Below are positions 60,138-64,000 of a DNA stretch of 64,000 nucleotides, in pieces; positions within the stretch are counted from its first letter, which is position 1; each line of letters opens with the position of its first letter. The DNA comes from an uncultured Draconibacterium sp. GTDB lineage: Bacteria > Bacteroidota > Bacteroidia > Bacteroidales > Prolixibacteraceae. The DNA is taken from contig NZ_OY782038.1 of the NCBI RefSeq assembly GCF_963677575.1, positions 3,165,501-3,229,500 of the forward strand, read 5' to 3'. The notes beneath the pieces were generated by a model, which was not told the origin of the DNA, did no database searches, and worked only from the letters and a program-made list of their open reading frames with translations. The position numbers and the translations under genes are program-made.

Positions 60138-62609
60138 TTACAGAACCTTAACCGCGTAATTACTGCTTTCTAATCCTTCAGAGGTAGCAGTAACCTTAAT
60201 TTCTGCACCGTTTTCTCCCGGACGAACGATCAATTGACACTTACCCCGAAACGTATTTACACGTGGCTGCTGAAAGCTTTTCATATCTTTTGGATTTCCG
60301 TTGGCAACAGCCTGCAGACTGCCATTTCCCTCAATGGTAAATTCAACAGGAAGCTCGGCATTTGGAACTAAATTTCCATTGGCATCTACAACTTCAATAT
60401 TAAAATAGGCCAGGTCGTTAACCGATGCTTTTACGTTTTCCTTTTCAGCAACGACTTTTAGCGCTGCGGGCTTTCCTGCTGTTTTTAACGATTGCCGAAC
60501 CACTTCTTTCCCATCTTTAATTCCAATGGCAACCAATTCTCCAGTCTGGTAAGGAACATCAAAATAAGCTGCTAATGCTTCTATTTGGCGCGATTCAGAA
60601 GGGATATCCATTTGCTGAACAGCGCTGTTTTTCTGCGCCACATCTTTTGTTCCGATCACCTCTCCGTTCAACTCCAGGCGAACCTGATCGCAACGTGTAT
60701 AAACGGCCACCTGTAACGCTGTTCCTTCATTTCCTTCCCAGTTCCAGCTTTTCCATTCTTCGGGCCATCCCCACATGCTTACCATCTCTTTTCTGCCATC
60801 AGGAACAGGTTCATGAACCAGCATTTCCAACTCGCTGTTGCGCCAAACCACATCGCGGTAATACATTTGTGGTTTCTTGTAGCCGAGGATGTTTATATCG
60901 CCACAATAGGCATTGTACCAAGGCCAATCCGGCAAAAAGCCAACATTTTCATTATCGAGATTATTATGCCCGATTCCGCTCTCACCAAGGTAGTCCATTC
61001 CGGTCCACACAAAATCACCAATTACGTAAGGATGTTTTTCTACCAGGTCCCAGTTATCGAACGCTTCTTTAGGAAAAGATTCCGTGCCCACAATTATACG
61101 TTCAGCGTGTTTCTCATGATCAGGTTCGTAATTTTTCCATTGGTAATTATAGCCGTGAATATCCATTTGTGCAAAAGCCGGAATCGTGCGATCCCAGTCC
61201 CATCCGGGATGATCCCAAAAATGACAAATGGCCTGTGTTACCGGACGCGTATTATCCATAGTGAGTACTTTTTCGCGAAGAAATTTAAATATGGCCAGAC
61301 CTGACGAATCGGCACGCTCGTTGATTTCGTTACCTACACTCCAGATCACAATCGACGGGTGATTTCGGTCGCGCAATACCATCGATTCCAGGTCCCGCTC
61401 CCACCAGTCGTCAAAATAAAGATGATAGTCCTGATCGTTTTTGCCACGTTGCCAGTGATCAAATGACTCATCCATTACCAAAATTCCCAATTCGTCGCAG
61501 GCAATGAGGAAATGTTTCGAAGGTGGATTATGCGAGGTTCGAATGGCATTAAAACCATTGTCTTTCATGGTTTTTACACGACGATATTCAGCCGCTTTAA
61601 ATGCAGCCGATCCCAGAGGACCGTTGTCGTGATGCAAACAGCCACCTTTTAGTAAAACACTTTCTCCGTTCAATAAAAATCCTTCTTCAGGAGAAAAATC
61701 TATGGAACGGATTCCAAATTTTTCATCATGCTGGTCAATAACCATATCGCCGTCAAGTAGCTGTATTTTTGCCGTATATAAAGCCGGACTTTCAGGTGAC
61801 CATAATGATGGATATTCTAATTCAGTTTGCAAAACAGAAGACGCCTGTTTTAAATCTACTGGTGAATTCCATTGTGCCACAATCTGTCCGTCGGCATTAA
61901 TCATCTGCCCTTTTATTGACAGTCCTTCAGCAGATTCGGAAGCAGTAATTTGTGTCTCAATTTTTACGGTCGCTTTTTCTTTTGAAACTTCAGGAGTTGT
62001 GATGTAAACTCCCCACAAATCGATATGAACCGGGTTTAATTTCAGCAAACGCACATTTCTGTAAATTCCTGATCCACTATACCAACGCGAGTTTTTTCCT
62101 TCGTTTTTCACCTGTACAGCCAAAACGTTCTCTTCTCCGGCCGGATTTAAATACTCCGTTAAATCATAAGCAAAAGCCGTGTATCCATACGGATGGTTGC
62201 CAAGATGATTTCCATTGATCCAGAAATCAGCATTCATATAAACACCGTCAAAAAGAATCTTAATCGTTTTGCCTTCATCTTCAGGTTTAAGTGTAAAATG
62301 TTTTCGGTACCAGGCCGTTCCGCCAACAACATGACCAGTGGAAGCCCCGCCTGCACTTTCTTCCGAAAATGGTCCGATTTGTTTTACTCCTTCTTTTTCC
62401 TGCTGGTCTTCAATACTGTAATCGTGTGGCAGATCAAGCATTCTCCAATCGGAATCATCAAAAGCCATATTCTGTCCATCCGGAACATCAGCCCTGATAA
62501 ATTTCCAATCCTTATCAAATGATTCTTCGCGGTTAATGGTTGTTTCCTTTTGCGTACAGGAAACCAAAAGAAGCAGAGCGCATACTCCACCATACAAGGT
62601 TTTTAGCAT
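60138..62609 (-). CDS. Glycoside hydrolase family 2 lipoprotein, beta-galactosidase-like
   Basis: 823 residues. The lipoprotein signal (GVCALLLLVSC) is followed by a GH2 sugar-binding domain (DWKFIRADVPDGQNMAFDDS, and GTAWYRKHFTL). An immunoglobulin-like domain follows, then the TIM barrel. The acid/base E428 lies in SVGNEINERA and the nucleophile E510 in IVGTESFPKEA, matching the GH2 retaining mechanism. C-terminal DUF4982-type and Big-like strands extend the protein. The substrate is probably a beta-galactoside, but beta-glucuronide or mannoside cannot be excluded. Located at the outer surface or periplasm. The gene is 17 bp downstream of an aldehyde dehydrogenase gene on the same strand. 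Confidence 0.9.
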   Translation of the reverse strand: MLKTLYGGVCALLLLVSCTQKETTINREESFDKDWKFIRADVPDGQNMAFDDSDWRMLDLPHDYSIEDQQEKEGVKQIGPFSEESAGGASTGHVVGGTAWYRKHFTLKPEDEGKTIKILFDGVYMNADFWINGNHLGNHPYGYTAFAYDLTEYLNPAGEENVLAVQVKNEGKNSRWYSGSGIYRNVRLLKLNPVHIDLWGVYITTPEVSKEKATVKIETQITASESAEGLSIKGQMINADGQIVAQWNSPVDLKQASSVLQTELEYPSLWSPESPALYTAKIQLLDGDMVIDQHDEKFGIRSIDFSPEEGFLLNGESVLLKGGCLHHDNGPLGSAAFKAAEYRRVKTMKDNGFNAIRTSHNPPSKHFLIACDELGILVMDESFDHWQRGKNDQDYHLYFDDWWERDLESMVLRDRNHPSIVIWSVGNEINERADSSGLAIFKFLREKVLTMDNTRPVTQAICHFWDHPGWDWDRTIPAFAQMDIHGYNYQWKNYEPDHEKHAERIIVGTESFPKEAFDNWDLVEKHPYVIGDFVWTGMDYLGESGIGHNNLDNENVGFLPDWPWYNAYCGDINILGYKKPQMYYRDVVWRNSELEMLVHEPVPDGRKEMVSMWGWPEEWKSWNWEGNEGTALQVAVYTRCDQVRLELNGEVIGTKDVAQKNSAVQQMDIPSESRQIEALAAYFDVPYQTGELVAIGIKDGKEVVRQSLKTAGKPAALKVVAEKENVKASVNDLAYFNIEVVDANGNLVPNAELPVEFTIEGNGSLQAVANGNPKDMKSFQQPRVNTFRGKCQLIVRPGENGAEIKVTATSEGLESSNYAVKVL

Positions 62610-62626
62610 AAGTGTAGGTTTAAAAT

Positions 62627-63991
62627 CTATTTTACAAAAACGGTTTTTACATTCATAAATTCTTTGATACCTTGAACGGAAAGTTCGCGGCCAAATCCGC
62701 TGGTTTTTATTCCGCCAAAAGGTAAACGCGGATCCGATTTCACAAAATCGTTAACAAAACACGCACCGGCTTCCAGCTCAATTTCAGCAATGTGCTCGCC
62801 TTTTTTAAGATTTTGGGTAAACACGGCTGCTCCCAATCCAAAATCGGTATCGTTTGCCACACGAATGGCTTCTTCCTGATCTTTCACTTTTATTACCGAA
62901 GCTACCGGACCAAACAACTCTTCTTCGTAGGCCGGCATTCCCGGTTGTACATTTTCCAAAATTGTAGGCGGATAAAAAGCGCCTTTCCGATGCGGAATTT
63001 CACCACCTATAATTACTTCGGCGCCTTTATTCACCGAATCTACAACCTGCTGGTGTAACTCATCGCGCAGATCTTCGCGTGCCATTGGTCCCATTGTGTT
63101 TTCCTCGTCAAACGGATCGCCAAAGTGTGCAGCATTCATTTCGTGGGTGAAAAGCTCCAGAAAATGCGCGTAAACCGGCTCTTCCACGATAAAACGCTTG
63201 GCACCAATACAACTTTGTCCGGCATTTAACAAACGCCCGGCAGCGCATATTTTAGCAGCCATTTCAAGGTCGGCATCTTTTAAAATCAGGTACGGATCGC
63301 TGCCACCCAGTTCCAGTACACATTTTTTCAATTCAGCTCCGGCAATTGCAGCAACGCTTTTTCCGGCCGGTGTACTTCCGGTTAAACTCACTGCTTTTAT
63401 GGCTTTGTGTTTTATCACTTTTTCAACCATAGAGCTGCCAATCATTAACGAGCGAAATACGTTTTCAGGAAATCCTGCCTCACGAAAAATCTCTTCGATA
63501 GCCATAGAACAGCCCGGTACATTGCTGGCATGTTTCAGCACTGCTGTGTTGCCCGCCATAAGCGTTGGAGCTGCAAAACGAAACACCTGCCAAAACGGAA
63601 AATTCCAGGGCATAACAGCCAAAATGGTTCCAAGCGGCTGATACGAAACATACGATTTGCTGGCCTGTGTGGCAATGGTTTCGTTTTCAAGAAACGATTC
63701 AGCATTGGCAGCATAATAGTCGCAAACCCAGGCGCACTTTTCAATTTCAGCAATTCCTTCGCTTTTAACTTTACCCATTTCTTGTGCCATGAGCAAAGCC
63801 AACTCTTCTTTTTTGCTGCGTAAAATACTGGCTGCATTTTGCATCAGCTGCCCACGATGATGAAAGGAAGTACTTCGCCAATGGTGCCAGATTTTATCTA
63901 CTGAATTGATGATTTTTTCAGCGCCTTCTTCAGAATGTTTTTGATAGTTTTTTACTATTTCGTTTGTTACCGGATTAATCGATTTTAACAT
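62627..63991 (-). CDS. NAD(P)-dependent aldehyde dehydrogenase (succinate-semialdehyde type)
   Basis: 454 residues, the usual length for the GabD/Sad-like class. The catalytic Cys lies in NAGQSCIGAKR, the general-base Glu in LELGGSDPYL, and the cofactor-binding segment in MPWNFPFWQVFRF. The start SINPVTNEIVKNYQ is typical of succinate-semialdehyde dehydrogenases, but other substrates are possible. It ends 17 bp before the GH2 gene on the minus strand. Confidence 0.9.
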   Translation of the reverse strand: MLKSINPVTNEIVKNYQKHSEEGAEKIINSVDKIWHHWRSTSFHHRGQLMQNAASILRSKKEELALLMAQEMGKVKSEGIAEIEKCAWVCDYYAANAESFLENETIATQASKSYVSYQPLGTILAVMPWNFPFWQVFRFAAPTLMAGNTAVLKHASNVPGCSMAIEEIFREAGFPENVFRSLMIGSSMVEKVIKHKAIKAVSLTGSTPAGKSVAAIAGAELKKCVLELGGSDPYLILKDADLEMAAKICAAGRLLNAGQSCIGAKRFIVEEPVYAHFLELFTHEMNAAHFGDPFDEENTMGPMAREDLRDELHQQVVDSVNKGAEVIIGGEIPHRKGAFYPPTILENVQPGMPAYEEELFGPVASVIKVKDQEEAIRVANDTDFGLGAAVFTQNLKKGEHIAEIELEAGACFVNDFVKSDPRLPFGGIKTSGFGRELSVQGIKEFMNVKTVFVK

Positions 63992-64000
63992 AGTGAGATT

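Noticed and set aside
1..64000. tRNA and rRNA genes
   Set aside because: I saw no tRNA cloverleaf or rRNA sequence by eye. A covariance search would be needed to be sure.

Overview
The window looks like a chromosome segment of a Bacteroidota bacterium, most likely class Bacteroidia near Marinilabiliales/Prolixibacteraceae. The clues are lipoproteins with a Bacteroidota-type lipobox, TonB receptors with a carboxypeptidase-regulatory N-domain, a DUF6090 remnant, ECF sigma/anti-sigma pairs, start sites without Shine-Dalgarno boxes, and several TAnnTTTG promoter boxes. Taxonomy is inferred from gene content and style only. I saw no rRNA, tRNA or CRISPR array.

Layout. 0-13 kb: a TPR histidine kinase cut by the window edge, a decayed DUF6090 gene, OsmC, a lipocalin-like lipoprotein, an acyl-CoA dehydrogenase, a B12-binding radical SAM enzyme, a Nif11-like small protein, an MFS transporter, a lipoprotein and a GYD-domain protein, separated by palindromic repeats. 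13-16 kb: a beta-propeller lipoprotein and an orphan 247-residue protein, followed by a striking array of 13 CCTGT/ACAGG sites spaced 20-21 bp in two opposed halves. 16-21 kb: an AT-rich four-gene island (HhH-GPD glycosylase, C5 cytosine methyltransferase, nucleotidyltransferase, DUF262 protein) that looks like a horizontally acquired restriction-modification locus. 21-24.3 kb: arsM with two extra truncated copies of its 3' end, a RAYT (REP-associated Y1 transposase) element and its deleted twin, and sigZ. arsM and sigZ share an identical ECF-type promoter. 24.3-25.1 kb: four nested-palindrome repeats in a row.

25-34 kb: acyltransferase, secreted and outer-membrane proteins, SRPBCC and lipocalin proteins, and a queuosine block (precursor transporter, queC, queF). 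33.7-42 kb, mostly minus strand: adenine/adenosine deaminase, two Gfo/Idh/MocA oxidoreductases, a sugar isomerase-like TIM barrel, a thioesterase and a TonB receptor. 42-50 kb: dtd, a MazG-like pyrophosphohydrolase, ilvE, a TraB/GumN protein, an ECF sigma/anti-sigma/outer-membrane-protein group, an ICMT-like methyltransferase and a DUF4143-type ATPase. 50-64 kb: an amidohydrolase, then a tight operon joining a TonB receptor and an MFS permease to the last three steps of haem synthesis (hemN, hemG, hemH), a GH2 glycosidase and a succinate-semialdehyde-type dehydrogenase.

The strongest leads are the phased inverted array at 15.3 kb, the arsM/RAYT duplication record, the methyltransferase-glycosylase-DUF262 island, the SigZ-arsM promoter pair and the haem-completion operon with its own outer-membrane receptor.
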